From NCBI GenBank assembly GCA_028023455.1, contig JAQFVV010012530.1, forward strand, positions 2,624,909-2,688,908: DNA of 64,000 nt. Reading direction: 5' to 3'. The position numbers and the translations under genes were made by a program. This stretch comes from Epiperipatus broadwayi (lineage: Eukaryota; Onychophora; Udeonychophora; Euonychophora; Peripatidae). Below are positions 49,346 to 61,306 of this stretch, piece after piece (position 1 is the first letter of the stretch; each line of letters opens with the position of its first letter). The notes under the pieces were generated by a model, which had not been told where the DNA came from, did not search any database, and saw only the letters and a list, made by a program, of their open reading frames with translations.

Positions 49346-49745
49346 TTGGATAGTATGAAAGTGGCTTGGAAGAAAAGCCTGAATTTAAATTCATTAATAA
49401 ATGGTTTAAGACAATTAATTGAATGGAAATCTATTTCTGGATTAGTTTATAAGATTCCTTGCTATTGTCATAAAATTTATATAGGTCAGAGTAAATTAAG
49501 TCTTAATGTAAAAGTTAAAATTCATAAGAGTAGAGTTAAAAATAAATATAACTCAGCTTTGTAGATTCATGAAATGAATACAGATCATAAAATACTATTT
49601 GACAATGCAGATATTATCTTTATGAAAAAAATGAATTAAAAAGAAGAGTAAAAGAAACTGATGATAAAATATTTTGAATCTGAAGCCATTAATCTCATGA
49701 AGATATCCTTTGATGTGAAAGGAAGTTGGGTTTTAAGTGAATGAT
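49346..49745 (+). pseudogene. Penelope-like element, GIY-YIG endonuclease remnant
   Basis: The open frame 49346-49564 reads GLVYKIPCYCHKIYIGQ followed by SLNVKVKIHKSRV. This is the GIY-YIG endonuclease of Penelope-like retroelements: GxxYKIPC, a C-x-C zinc-type pair, YIG, then SLNxRxKxHK. After a TAG at 49562 the same domain continues in frame with IHEMNTDHKILFDNADI and, after more stops and a frame change, ESEAINLMK and a terminal GSWVLSEW-like end near 49745. The reverse transcriptase that should lie upstream is missing. It is followed within about 100 bp by the HHR-repeat family 2 cluster, in keeping with that repeat being a Penelope pseudo-LTR. Confidence 0.8.
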
Positions 49746-50264
49746 GGGAAGACTATTTCGTTTTTATATATATGTGGTCTGTTTAGTTGAATTTCATTTG
49801 AAAAGGTCTATTTGTTAATAGATGTAACCATATGTTATATAATGAGCATGCTAATAGTTCTTAACAAGCTTTTCAGAATAACTCTATTCTTAGACCAGTT
49901 TTTAGCTGCTGGGTGTCGTTAATGAGGCGCTAGGATATTCAGGCATTAGATTTACAATACCAGGTCAAACCCAGCATTTATTTAATAGTTTGATATTAAG
50001 TAGAAAATCTGAAATTTTCAGACATCCATATGTCTTCAAATCCAGCTATTTATCTTAAATAGCTATATAGGACTGAACTAAGTTTAGATACACCATATAT
50101 TAATAACTTTATCAATATAAAATTAGCAAAGCCTTAAGAGCAAAACTATAATTGCAAGGAAATCAAGTCATATATCACGTGACTTAATTTAATAAGTTTG
50201 TACTCCAAATGTTATATAATGAGCACACCAATAGCTCTTAATAAGCTTTTCTGAATATCCCTAT

Positions 50265-50304
50265 CCTCAGACCAGTTTCTAGCTACTGGTTGTCATCAGT
50301 AAGG
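50265..50304 (-). ncRNA. Hammerhead-ribozyme-like motif, family 2 (tandem copy)
   Basis: Minus strand: CCTTA, CTGATGA, 13-nt stem II, GAAA, CTGG, TC, TGAGG. Stem I pairs with one wobble. All invariant core boxes are intact, but stem II is weak. The partner copy near 49888 has lost the core (TTAACGA and AAAA). Confidence 0.5.
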
Positions 50305-50853
50305 TACTCAGATATTCAGGCATTAGATTTAAAAATACCAGAACAAGCCCAGCATTTATCTAATTGTTAACTATTAAGTAGAAAATCTGAAATTTTCAGA
50401 CGTCCTTATGTCTTCAAATTCAGCTATCTAAACCTAAATAGCCATGTGGTGCTGAACTAAGTTCGGATGTACCATATATTTATAGATTTATCAATATAAA
50501 ATCACTAAAGCCTCAAGGGCAAAATTATAATTGCAAGGAAATCAAGTCATATATCACATGACTTAATTAAAATACAAAATCTGAAATTTTCAGATATCCA
50601 TGTCTTTAAATCCAGCTTTCTCTTTGCAATTATAGTTTTGCTTTTGAAACTTTGGTGATTTTATGTGGCTAAAGCTATTAATATATGGTGTATCTGAACT
50701 TAGTTCAGTCCCTTATGGCTATTTAAGTTAGTAGCTAGATTTGAAGATATATGGATGTCTCAAAATTTCAGATTTTCTACTTAATAGCTAATTATTAGAT
50801 AAATGCTGAGTTTAACCTGGTATTTTTAAATCTAATGTCTGAATATTATAGCA

Positions 50854-50893
50854 CCTCACTGATGACAGCAAGCAGCTAGAAACTAGTCTGAGG
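50854..50893 (+). ncRNA. Hammerhead-ribozyme-like motif, family 2 (best copy)
   Basis: CCTCA (50854-50858), CTGATGA (50859-50865), stem II with AGC pairing GCT around AAGCA, GAAA (50879-50882), CTAG (50883-50886), TC (50887-50888), TGAGG (50889-50893). Stem I is a perfect 5-bp match and all core bases fit the hammerhead consensus. Base pair 10.1-11.1 is a C/A mismatch, the only departure I see. Confidence 0.6.
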
Positions 50894-51000
50894 ATATATT
50901 CAAAAAAGCATGTTAAGAGCTATTAACATGCTCATTATATAACATTTGGAGCACAAGCTTATTAAATTAAGTCATGTGATATATGACTTGATTTTCTTGC

Positions 51001-53176
51001 AAAGATAAAACCATGGTTGTAGAAGAATTTTAGTAAAATTAATTTTTTTGGCTAGTATTGTAATGCTATATGAATTTTTATTTTATTTATAATTACTAAT
51101 ATAACATTAGGCAGGGTTTAATTTAATTTTTCTTTTGAAATATATGTAAACAAACATAAAAAAAAAATTATAATGTTTTCGTTTATGTCTAAAAATAAAT
51201 ACATTGCAGGTAGTGTTTTTTTTTTTAGATATTTGCTACTGAATAATGCTAACCATTCAAATCACTAAATATTTTAATAGTTCAGAATTCTGATCTCACA
51301 AATAAGAAACATTAATTGATATATTCTAATTGCTGGATGTGCATCATTCTTCAAATGATTGTTTTATTTCTACTTTTCATAACTTTTCCAATAAATAGAT
51401 TGTTTGCCATCCTAGCATTGTTGTTAATTACTAATCAAAGTCCTAAGAAATATATATTTTCATTTTGTAGCAGTTTTATATATACTTAATAATTTATGTT
51501 TTAAAAAAAAAATACATTTAACTCTTCATTCATCATTTTTCAAGGGACCATAAAATAAAATAAACAATATATATAAAAGTAATAGAATATAAGTCTATTA
51601 AAAAAATATAAATAAGAATCAATTTAATAATTGTTCATTAAAACACTGTACAAATAAAGTATAACTTAATTTTTAGCTTTAATAATAAGATATTATAATT
51701 CAAAATAGTCATTCTTATTACATTTAAAATGTTTGTGTGTATACATCATATACATAAAGTAAAATATGTAAAATTAGAAAAAAATAATACCATAGACAAT
51801 ATGTAATTATAAATAAGCAAGTAAATAATACATTTTTCTAACTCCCCTTCAGTTGTACTATGACAAAGATACTCCATGTTGAAAGCCTGGCTTAGCAGAT
51901 TAATAAATTTATTTTATGCTTATTTTGTCTCACCATAATTATTATTTACTTGCGTATTTGTATATTACATAAAGTAAAATATATGAATATAATTACATAT
52001 GTTTAAAAAATTAGAATTAATAATCCGTATGGCTGACTAGATTTTAATAAATAAATTGGTATTTATTTGCTCATGACAAATTTTAACATTTCAGTTATCT
52101 CTGGAAATGTTAGAAAATTGTAAACCTCTTTTTTTAATTAAACTATTTAAGACTTTTAATAAAATGTTGAAAAAAATCTTTTTATTTACTTTTTGACAAA
52201 AGTTAAGTAAAAATAATAAAAAATAAAAGAAAGAATTATATATTCAGAATTATAAGATTTAAAGAAGGAGAAAGTATGATTGCTATTATTATTTTTTTAA
52301 TGAAATTAAAAATATTGACTCAGATTTTTAAAAAAAGGAAAATTTAACAGATAAATATTACATAAAACCATGATTTGTCAGCAAGAAATGCCAAAAAAAA
52401 AGTAACAGAAAATAATGTAATTCTAAGACTTTGAATATGGGTTGTAAGAATGGATACCAAAACATAAGAATTATATTGTGTTCAAATAATATATATTTTA
52501 AGTTTCTTATAAGAAGCATAGGAAAAGGATTGTGTTCATAGTAAGTGAGGAGCCTACAGAATTGCACAATTTTATTGTTATATATTATTGTAAAAATATA
52601 TTACTTGTGTCAAGTGATTATTAATACTTATCTAGAATGTATTTCACTTATAGTCTTTTTGGTTTTTTATCTTTCCTGTTTGCTCTTTATCTTTTTTTTT
52701 TTTTACCAGATTATCTTCGATTACCTTAGATCAGGTTCAGTTGTCATAGGTCTCTTATACTGACAATCATCTCTTGGTACTTACTATAAGAATGGCATTA
52801 TGTGTGCAGTTACATTTTTGTTTTTCAATTACATGCACAGCAATCCTGCATCAAATTTTTTATTTTAATCTTTTTAATAATTATGTACCAGAGTATAAAT
52901 TTAATTTTTATATTTTTTTCTTATAGAATCAGAATAGCTATATTCATTTACAAATCACTATTAATGATGATGGTTTCACACTGAACCTAATTTGTTTGAA
53001 ACCATTATATATTCTCTCAAATAGATAATATAAGCAAGATTATAACGGTTTTTTTAACTTCCGCTAGTTGAAAAATCTTCTGCATAGCTTCTCTGCTTTT
53101 CAGCTGATATATTTGTTTATGTGACATTCATATAACCAGAAAAGAGGTACATTTACCTAAAAATAAATAATTTAAA
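51001..53176. other. Intron sequence, nothing recognised
   Basis: AT-rich, with several poly-A and poly-T runs. No coding remnant or family recognised. Confidence 0.5.
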
Positions 53177-53290
53177 AGTTTATTGCTGGGAATTTATACG
53201 AAGTTTAAGTGTCAAAAGTGATAGGTGGAGCCGCAACCCATGAACCTTAAGTTCCAGAAATCCACTCATTTTCCACTGCACTGAGCCACA
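53177..53290 (-). mobile_element. tRNA-derived SINE copy (SINE-T), clearest tRNA head
   Basis: The minus strand begins GTGGCTCAGTGCAGTGG, an A-box-like stretch, followed about 25 nt later by AAGGTTCATGGGTTGCGG, a B-box-like stretch. It ends in the family's 3' part (CAGCAATAAACT). Spacing fits a tRNA-derived promoter. Too diverged and too short to be a tRNA gene. Confidence 0.6.
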
Positions 53291-54544
53291 CAGAGTATAT
53301 TTACCCTTCTCCCCCCCCTCCCAAAAGAAAAAATAATGTAAATAATCTTTTTAAAAGAGTTAATTATATACAAAAATATCATCATCATTAGTAATTTAGT
53401 CATCTGATTGGTTCTAAAGAAATTGCAATAATTATTCTGATGTTGACAGTTCTGTGTAAGCATCCTGTTATGTATCTTTACACACTTTCACAATGGTGTT
53501 GCCTTTGTTTTACGTTTTGCCCTCAAGAATGAAATTATGTCTCAGCCAAAAGAATCTTCTCCTTCTGATAGCTATTACAACACACACTTTAAATTCTTTT
53601 CCTGCTGAATTCATGCATTTGATTTATTATATAACTATCTTATCTATTTATCTTACAGTAATACTATATTTCAAATCTTCTAGATGTACTATTTCACATT
53701 TATTTATGGTACAGATTTCTGATTTGTAAAATGCAATTGACCAAACATATGCAGCAAGAATATATTTCCCGAAATCAAAGTCATTCCCCCTATATACATG
53801 GAATTTATACTTTTCTCTGAAAACTGTTTTTGTCATAGAAATTCTAATCCTGATTTTTTTTATATTAAGAGGGATCTTCTTTTATATATAAATCCAAGTA
53901 ATAAAATTATTTGTTTATAGAAATATATGTAAACAGTTGGTCTTTACTTATACATTATACTTTTGCAAATTGAAGCTAGGTCAATTTTCATGCAAACAGA
54001 ATTAAATGACATTAGTTAACAGAGTTGGATACTTATGTATTATTTGAACAACCAATCAACATTTGGGATGAGAGGAATGTCTGTTTGCTAAGGTTATATT
54101 TGAAGTGCTATATGTTATGATTCAATTTATTACTTTTATATAGTAAAGCTGTATTATATTTGTATAAATTTTGTTTAGTATATATTTTCCCAGTCAAAGA
54201 TGGAAAGTTATTAAAGTTAAGGTAAAACTAAGATCGTTAAAAGTTATTATTGTTGTCCTATTATCAGACATATATAACTATTGAAGCAAATTGACTTGGA
54301 TTCAAAACCTTGGTGTGTTTTGAAAATTCAAACTATTCCCCTGACAATTTTAGGAATTAAAGATAGCTACTGGATATATAAATAGATGTAGTCCAAAACT
54401 CATCATTGACAAAGGCTAAAAATCAGAAACTTGTCTAGAAATGTGAATTATATGCAATACCTCCAGGTTATCTCTTGATTTTTTTAAGTTTATAAAAGAT
54501 GGCTCTGTAGTGGACTGACTAGGATGAATTATTCCTCCTAATGG
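53291..54544. other. Intron sequence, nothing recognised
   Basis: AT-rich, with a C-run at 53311-53318. No feature seen. Confidence 0.5.
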
Positions 54545-54665
54545 TTTGTTTTACTTTATTTAATGAGTGTAGTGGTGGATTGTAGAGTCCAAAATCCATA
54601 GGTCATGGCTCTGATACTCAAACTTCTTTTGAACTCCGGAGCAATAAGTTCTTTGAATGCTATTA
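54545..54665 (+). mobile_element. tRNA-derived SINE copy (SINE-T)
   Basis: Plus-strand copy with gagtgtagtggtgg, ggctctga, caaacttcttttgaa and gagcaataagttctt, followed by an ATTATTATT tail. Matches the family in order and spacing. Confidence 0.5.
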
Positions 54666-56371
54666 TTATTAGAGATTATATTACAAAAAATAATAATTTA
54701 TAAATAGTAGACAATTATTTTAAAGGAATAACACAGTCTATTCTGTTGTATTTTAGGATATTGTAAAGTTTGATTTGTGTATATTGAAAAAAAAAATGCT
54801 GTTTTTATATGATCATGTGACATGTGTGTGCCACTGATAAGCTCAGTATAACAATTCTCATTCTATAACCTAAGTAAAGTTCTATTTCTTTTTTCCTCAT
54901 CTTAGAGCCTTTTGCTTTTGAAAATGCTGATCCCATCATTGGGTTATACTGATGAGTTATAAAGCAGTGGCAAAATTGGTTGATTGCCACTGAGAATAGG
55001 AATTATTAACTCAAAATGAAAATTGTAGTGAGTAAAATATCCTCTAATAAGGGATAGAAATTCTTCTATTACCGATAAATTTTAGAAAGAAGGTGGTTGT
55101 TCAATGTTATGTTTGAGATGTAGTTTTTTATGGAGTGTAAACATGGCAGTTAGAAAAATTGAAGAAAAATATCAGGGGTTTTATAAATGTTGATCTGGTA
55201 AATGGGAAAGAAAAGATTAATTATATAAAAGTGTTGCATAAAAATTTGGAAAAGAAAAAAATATTGGGAGATGGGAGTTATAAAAAAAAAAATTGAATTG
55301 GTCATGTGTATCTGAGGCAGTGGAATTCTTAACTGTAAAAAATGATAATGAAAAATGGCAAGAAATATGGTTATTACAAAAAGGGAAATAGATAAAAATT
55401 AATATTTTTGTCCCTTACTTTACTTTATGTAAAGATGGCCCAGTTTTTTATCCGATGATTAAAGATGATGTTTATATTTTCTATTTTGCTTTATCAGATA
55501 AAGTTATGACCATAAGTCAAAAATAATCCATGTTCTTTGTTTGAAGACTCACAAAAACTCACAATCATTTTTGTAAATAAATTTACTTTATGTTTAATAG
55601 ATCTAAAATCACATTTTTTTTTTTTTATAGGAAAGGGTGGAGACAAACTGTAAGCTCATTAAAGTTTTATTTCATAATCTTCATTTTTTACTAAATTAGA
55701 TTATTTTTTCTCTCATCTGTTGCCATTTTTTTTTTTCATTTTTAATCTTACTATCTTTAGTTTCTTAGAGTAGTATGAAAGACATCTATAGTGAATTTTT
55801 TACCTAAACATCACATGATCACCATGGAAAGTTTGTCAATGTCTATTGGTTATCTCCCTGCACCAATTGTGATTTGAAGATTGTACACAAAGAGAGAAGA
55901 TTGATTTGGTAAGATTGGATATAGGAAGAGAATTTGGATGGGACATTTGTTGAGGAGAAAGAATTGTTTAATGAGATATTTTAGATGACATTCGGAGAAC
56001 TAATCTAATTGAATGATTGTAAAAACTAGAATGAGTAACAAGAAATGAAAGACTTGGACAGTGAACATAAGAATAGATTAACAATTGAGTTTATTGTGTG
56101 ATTGCTGTCTGAACCTGTACATAAGACAGACCACTAATAATAATTACATGGATAAAATTCTGATTCTGTTCTTCTTTTTATCTCTATTTACCAAATTTTT
56201 ATCCATTGTCTATTTCTGTTTTTTTCTCTTTTGGAAGTGGAATGGTGTACTTGCCATCGATATAATTCTGGTGATTATGAAGAGTTTTTGATCTTTAATT
56301 TTTACTGAAATTGTGCCAATAGTTTTTTTTTTTTTGAATGACATATATTATTTTTTTTAAATATAATTTTT
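54666..56371. other. Intron sequence with two possible LINE tail traces
   Basis: Around 55290-55380 and 55900-56030 the plus strand gives fragments such as KLNWSC and RIWMGHLLRRKN, which recall the WxGHxLR tail of RTE-type LINEs. The second is the more convincing, but both are too short to call. Confidence 0.3.
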
Positions 56372-56647
56372 TTAAAATAATCATAACTTCTTACACCTTT
56401 TAAGCAAAAATATTTATTGTTATAATAACAGTTTCGACTGTTCCTCAATGACGGGGAATGTTTAAGAGTGTTATTATATGTATAGATTGCTGTTAATTTA
56501 TTGATGTGTATATAAGTTTTGGTTGTATTGTTATAATATTTAAATTTTTGTAGATCTGAAGAAGTCTGCAAAGAACAGTCGAAACTGTTATTATAACAAT
56601 AAATATTTTTGCTTAGAAGGTGTAAGAAGTTGTGATTATTTTAAAAA
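56372..56647. repeat. Foldback repeat, about 72-bp arms
   Basis: Left arm 56372-56442 and right arm 56572-56647 are near-perfect inverted copies (ttattgttataataacagtt against aactgttattataacaataa). The interior has GATCTGAAGAAGTCTGC ... CAGTCGAAAC, a hammerhead-like fragment without a cleavage site. Same family as 11763-11906. Confidence 0.8.
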
Positions 56648-56830
56648 GATATATTGTTGTATATGAAGAAGCAAAATTAAGAAAGAGAAAGAAGTGTTTA
56701 CAGAATTATATAAAAATATAATTTAAAAAATAAATGGGTGTTTATGTGTGTTTTCTTCTTCATATAATATTTAGCAAACTTTATTTTAATGTAAATATTA
56801 AACATTTATTTAAATATTTTTTTTTGTCAG

Positions 56831-56985
56831 GTTGGCTAATGCAAATACCCCTACCTTTGGTTCCTTAGTCTCTCAGAATATACCAACATTTGGAAGTTTA
56901 AATGTTCCATCTAATACTCCAGGTTTCATGAACGTCGGAGGGTCTGCTTTTGGAAGTCCAGCATCCTTTGGTGGAGGAACTGGCG
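56831..56985 (+). CDS. NUP214: NUP214-like nucleoporin, FG exon F (diagnostic)
   Basis: The acceptor TTTTGTCAG ends at 56830 and the donor GTATGT starts at 56986. The 155-nt exon enters in phase 2 and leaves in phase 1. It encodes TPTFGSLVSQNIPTFGSL, which lines up with SFGTLASQNAPTFGSL near the C terminus of human NUP214 as I remember it. That non-repetitive match picks NUP214 rather than NUP98, NUP62 or other FG proteins. The rest reads PGFMNVGGSAFGSPASFGGG, again in C-terminal NUP214 style. Confidence 0.92.
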
Positions 56986-58363
56986 GTATGTTTATACGTA
57001 TAATCAAATTTCATTGTAAATTATCACTTTGTAAATGATTTTGAATAAATTTTCTCAGTTAGAAAGTATTTTATTTGTTCATGACTGTTTGCTTGCACCA
57101 CTAACAGTGATGAATTAATATTGTTTTTTCTTGAAATAAATTTGTTTTTATTAATTGCTTTTATTTAACTTAGAAATTCTATTTGCTTGTTATTTATTTG
57201 GATCAAATCTTGAACCAATTTTTAATTTCTATTGAATGGATTTCCTTCAAATTTTATACACATCAAGTATATTTGATAAAGCAATACTCCAGGTTGTCCA
57301 GCCTAACAGTATTGGCAGGCTCCATTTTAAATCACATTGAAATTAGTTCAGTAAATTTTCAGTGATATACAATAGATGCTGGTGTATATTTTAAAAACAT
57401 GTTTTCATTGAATTTCCTAACTAAATCATTAAAAAGCATTTGTAATTAACTAAAATAGAAAGAAAAAGAAATGAATGATAAAATTTTAATTTCTCTTGAC
57501 TGTTTAACCCAAATTTGTGTTTGTTTTTTACAAATTCTGCCTTCATAAACACAAAAATCTTGTAGCCAATTATTAATGCACAAGAATTTATTTCAAATAC
57601 TGGAAATACAGTGACATTGTTTAGATTTTCAAGATTTAAATTTGAATTGGAATTGTTACATAAAGTTGCAGAATATCCAAATACTAAAAAAGTAGATAAT
57701 AAAAAAATATTTTATAAAAAAAAAACTTCTACCTAATTCAATGAGTAATGTATTAAAAAGAAAACTAATGATTGAATTAATTAACTTAGGAATATCTTAA
57801 GCTTTTATTTCAAGTTATGTAATTGTGATTGAAAATATATTGGTTTTTAGTTCTTTATTCATTAAATTAATAAAAATATTATATATATATATATTATTTA
57901 CATTTAAAAAGCCTAAACTATATTTTTTTCTTTTCTGTTGATTTTTTTATCTGATCAAGAGAAATCCCAAGATACATTGTTATATGTTTCAAATACTAAT
58001 TTGGTTTTCTTATTGCATTTTTTTTTCTTATTTTAAATAATCAATATTTTTGAGATTTATATGAAACTTTCAAAGTCCATGAATCTTTGAGATTTCTTTA
58101 TTCTGAACATTTTACTTTTAATGAATAAATTAATGAAACTGTTAGTTGCTTGGGAAATCATGTGACATTTAAGTACTGAAAGTGCCAGTTGATCTACAAT
58201 TCAAGAGTCTTTACCTTTTGATTTCATCATTGTTGTTGCAGTAAACTATGCAGTATCATCATCATTTTCAACCATTATCGATCCATTGCAGAATGAAGGT
58301 CTATCCAAGTTCAATCCATTTTTTCTGATCTCTAGCTTACATATATATACTATATATGGAAAT
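56986..58363. other. Intron sequence, nothing recognised
   Basis: AT-rich. No feature apart from the splice donor. Confidence 0.5.
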
Positions 58364-58642
58364 CTTGAATGTGTGGAATTATCCATTTAATTCAACTTAA
58401 TAGAAAGCACTTAATCTAGAACAAGTGTCTTAGGCCAAGAATTAAAATAAACTGACAGACTGATGCATCCAAAAATACCGCAGTACTTTGATCTCCATAT
58501 TAGATCTAGAGTGACATTTAAAAGAGGATCCTTTTGAATGCATGAGTTTGTCAGTTTGCTTTGATTCTTGGCCTAGGGCAATTGTTCTAGATGAAGTGCT
58601 TTCTTATTAAGCTGCTTTAAATGGATAACTCCACACATTCAA
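58364..58642. repeat. Foldback repeat, about 105-bp arms
   Basis: Left arm 58364-58468 and right arm 58538-58642 are inverted copies with moderate divergence (gtcttaggccaagaatt against gattcttggcctagggc; cttgaatgtgtgg against ccacacattcaa). Confidence 0.75.
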
Positions 58643-58683
58643 AATTTTCATCTAAATATTCATTTAAAATATTGTATTACAAT

Positions 58684-58690
<7 letters not shown>

Positions 58691-58718
<28 letters not shown>
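58691..58718. repeat. (AT)14 microsatellite
   Basis: An uninterrupted AT dinucleotide run. Confidence 0.9.
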
Positions 58719-58721
<3 letters not shown>

Positions 58722-58784
58722 GTATAGGTTTGTATAAAACATCACATGTATAAATATAAAACAACTTATTTATAATACCCAACA

Positions 58785-58910
58785 TAGTTTGGTGCAGTGG
58801 TAGGATGGCAGATTTTGGAGCTTAAAGTCCATGAAATACATCCTGTTTTGTTACTTCCAATGTTCAAATTGCTTATAAATTCTGAAGCAATAAACTTTTT
58901 TTTTTTATTG
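58785..58910 (+). mobile_element. tRNA-derived SINE copy (SINE-T)
   Basis: Plus-strand copy starting near tttggtgcagtggtagga (A-box-like) and ending ctgaagcaataaactttt. Between them it has the family's gattttggagcttaaagtcc segment. Confidence 0.55.
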
Positions 58911-59389
58911 TTTATAACAAAAATTAATTATTGCTATAATTTTAATAGCTAGTACAGAAATTTTTGAGAATTTTAATAACAGGGCTGCAAAAGTAAGTTT
59001 ACTGTTAACTAAAAGGAGTTCCTTTGGTTCTTCTCTGAGGCTTAAAGGAACTGTGCAGAATCAATTTCTTATGTCTATTTTATACATTTTCATCTGCATC
59101 CATTATTAGCATATGATTAATCACATGGGAAACAAACATGTTTGAGTTGGTAACCAACAAGCATGGAGAATTTAGTGGCTTTCATACATAAGTTCAAAAC
59201 CAAAATATTTCATGGTCTTCTGAGACATAAGTCGAATTTTCTTGAAAGCAGGATCAATGTATATGTGAAGTCTCATTCTCTTGGTAAATTTATAATTTAT
59301 AATAGACAAAAATAAATTTCTTATAAATTTGTTTTAAATCGAAGATGGAGGAACACAGTTAAGAATGAAATGCCAGTCAAAGATTAATT

Positions 59390-59950
59390 ACTCATTTTTA
59401 TATAATATTTTGTGCCTCAGTAATATCTCATATGAATGAAGTAAAAGGATTTTTATAAAAAGTTCAATTGCTTTTGATCTGAAAAAATATGAGAGATTTT
59501 AAAATGATCATGGAATATTTTAATGCTAGAATTGGAAAATGATTGAAAAACAAAAGTGCTGAAGTAAATTGAGTTATGGAGCCCGAAATGAGAAAAAAAT
59601 TGCAGAAAAGGAAAAACTATATGATGTGGAAGCATTCAAAATGACAAGAGTAGAGCTATATTTTGTCTAATAGGATATATATGTTCCAAGTCTGTGAAGT
59701 ATTTATTAAATTCAATATAAGATCATCAAGAATGACTGCATCAACAATTTTTTTTCTAAACTCGGACATATTCGAATGAATTTAATGTAGAATTTGCAAA
59801 TCATTTTAAAATACCAAGAAACTTCGAAAATGGCTCAGACTTGAATGAGATCAATAAAAAGGTAACTGATACTCTGCTAAGAATTTACTCATGACCAAAA
59901 AAAATAATTCACTGGTAATTTTTAACTGAATCAAGGCAGTGAAGGAAGAA
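59390..59950 (+). pseudogene. RTE-like LINE endonuclease fragment
   Basis: Plus-strand reading gives SHMNEVKGFL (family SHxDExVExFY), then IMEYFNARIGK near 59505-59540 (family IMGDFNAKIG, catalytic Asp replaced here by Tyr), then a degraded RNERG region, and further on NEFNVEFANHFKIPRNF and NEINKKVTD. Stops are frequent. This is an independent copy, in opposite orientation to the 14-19 kb copies. Confidence 0.7.
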
Positions 59951-60684
59951 AGAGTATGAAAATATTTAATAATAACTCTGGACTGTCTGTATATGGTCAT
60001 ATGTATTTTGGAAATAAAGTTTAATTATTGAAATTTATAATTTGTATGCAGACAGTATCTTATTGTTATTTTATCTGCTAACCAGGCACTCTAAAAAAAA
60101 ATTTGCATATGAAATGTGCATGAATATTAAATTATGTAAATTAATGCAACTATAAAAAGTGGACTGATGTCAGTTGCAAGCGAGAGTTGAAAAGGATTGT
60201 TGAGTTGAGAATAATGAATTTGCTTGCAAGGAGAAAAAAGGCAGGGCTAAGTTAGAGCTATATTTGTGTCTTTAAATATTTTGAAAGTGGAGATTGTCAG
60301 TTAAGCAAAATAATAGACTTGAAATAAGACATTGTTTGTTAATGATTTTATTTATAAAATAGCTACAAGTTAATGAGTATTCAAGTTATGGACTTTGGTT
60401 TATACAAGTTAAGGAAATTCTAGTCAACAGATTATAATATATATTTATAGTGTGTGAGAAGGAATTATTTCCACACACAAACTTGTTATTCACTCCTGTC
60501 CCAAAGTAAAGGGATATTAATTATTATTTCTTTATTATTATTTACATTATTATTTACATTCATCAGCATAGTTAAAAAACTTGCTGAGTTTTAAAAGTCT
60601 GGTCTTGTGTTGGTTATTTAAAATTTGATGCTTTCTCAACTGGTATAGCAGACTCATTTAGAAGAATTGAATATAATAAAGGCA
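59951..60684. other. Intron sequence, nothing recognised
   Basis: AT-rich; a short inverted pair (tgtgtgagaaggaatta/ttccacacaca) lies near 60450-60478. No other feature. Confidence 0.5.
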
Positions 60685-60815
60685 TTACTAATACCATATA
60701 TTCAAAGAAAACATTAAATATAACCCAATGCCTTTTCGTGCTTAAACAAAGATGTTTAGTGTTAAAAATGCATTTAGGTTATATTTATTGTCTGAGTATA
60801 TGGTATTAGTATTGT
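60685..60815. repeat. Small foldback repeat
   Basis: Inverted segments at about 60685-60740 and 60765-60815 (ctaataccatatattc against gagtatatggtattag; aaatataaccca against ggttatattta). Confidence 0.6.
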
Positions 60816-61306
60816 CTTTAATTTATAACGTTTCAGTAACAGAATTATCATAGTTATTTACAGAAGTGTATATCTAGAATTCTATAAAAACAATATGAAA
60901 AGAAGCAGATAATGACATAAGGAAATATAACTTGAAATTACAAAAATAGCCATAGAAGAAAACACAAATCTTCAAAAATAGAAATCATTGATTTTACTAT
61001 TGGGAAAAAAAGTTGTATATACAGAAATAAGAAAAAATGATACTATTATTAAAAAGAGGAACATGATGAAATCTGGAAGAATTCTGCAAAATAACTATGT
61101 TGTTGTATAGAAGAAGGAAACAATATAGTTAAACCACTAAACATCACATGATCACTATCTCATACTAGCACATAATTGTTATTAAACAATTCAAAACAAA
61201 GCAAAACTCTCCATATAGTAGTCCCATCTTGGGCTAACAAGGGCAATCAATGGATGCCAGAAGGCTTGTGCATAAAATCCCTATCTAGTGCCTACTCATC
61301 CAATAT

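Larger units (their letters stand above)
49830..51000. mobile_element. HHR-repeat family 2 cluster: tandem pair plus inverted copy
   Basis: Two copies in minus orientation follow each other with their cores 377 bp apart (about 49888 and 50265). They are followed from about 50571 by a copy in plus orientation. All share tctgaaattttcagac, gcaaggaaatcaagtcatat and gtcatatatcacatgactta. Tandem plus inverted terminal repeats beside an endonuclease remnant are typical of Penelope-like insertions. Confidence 0.8.
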
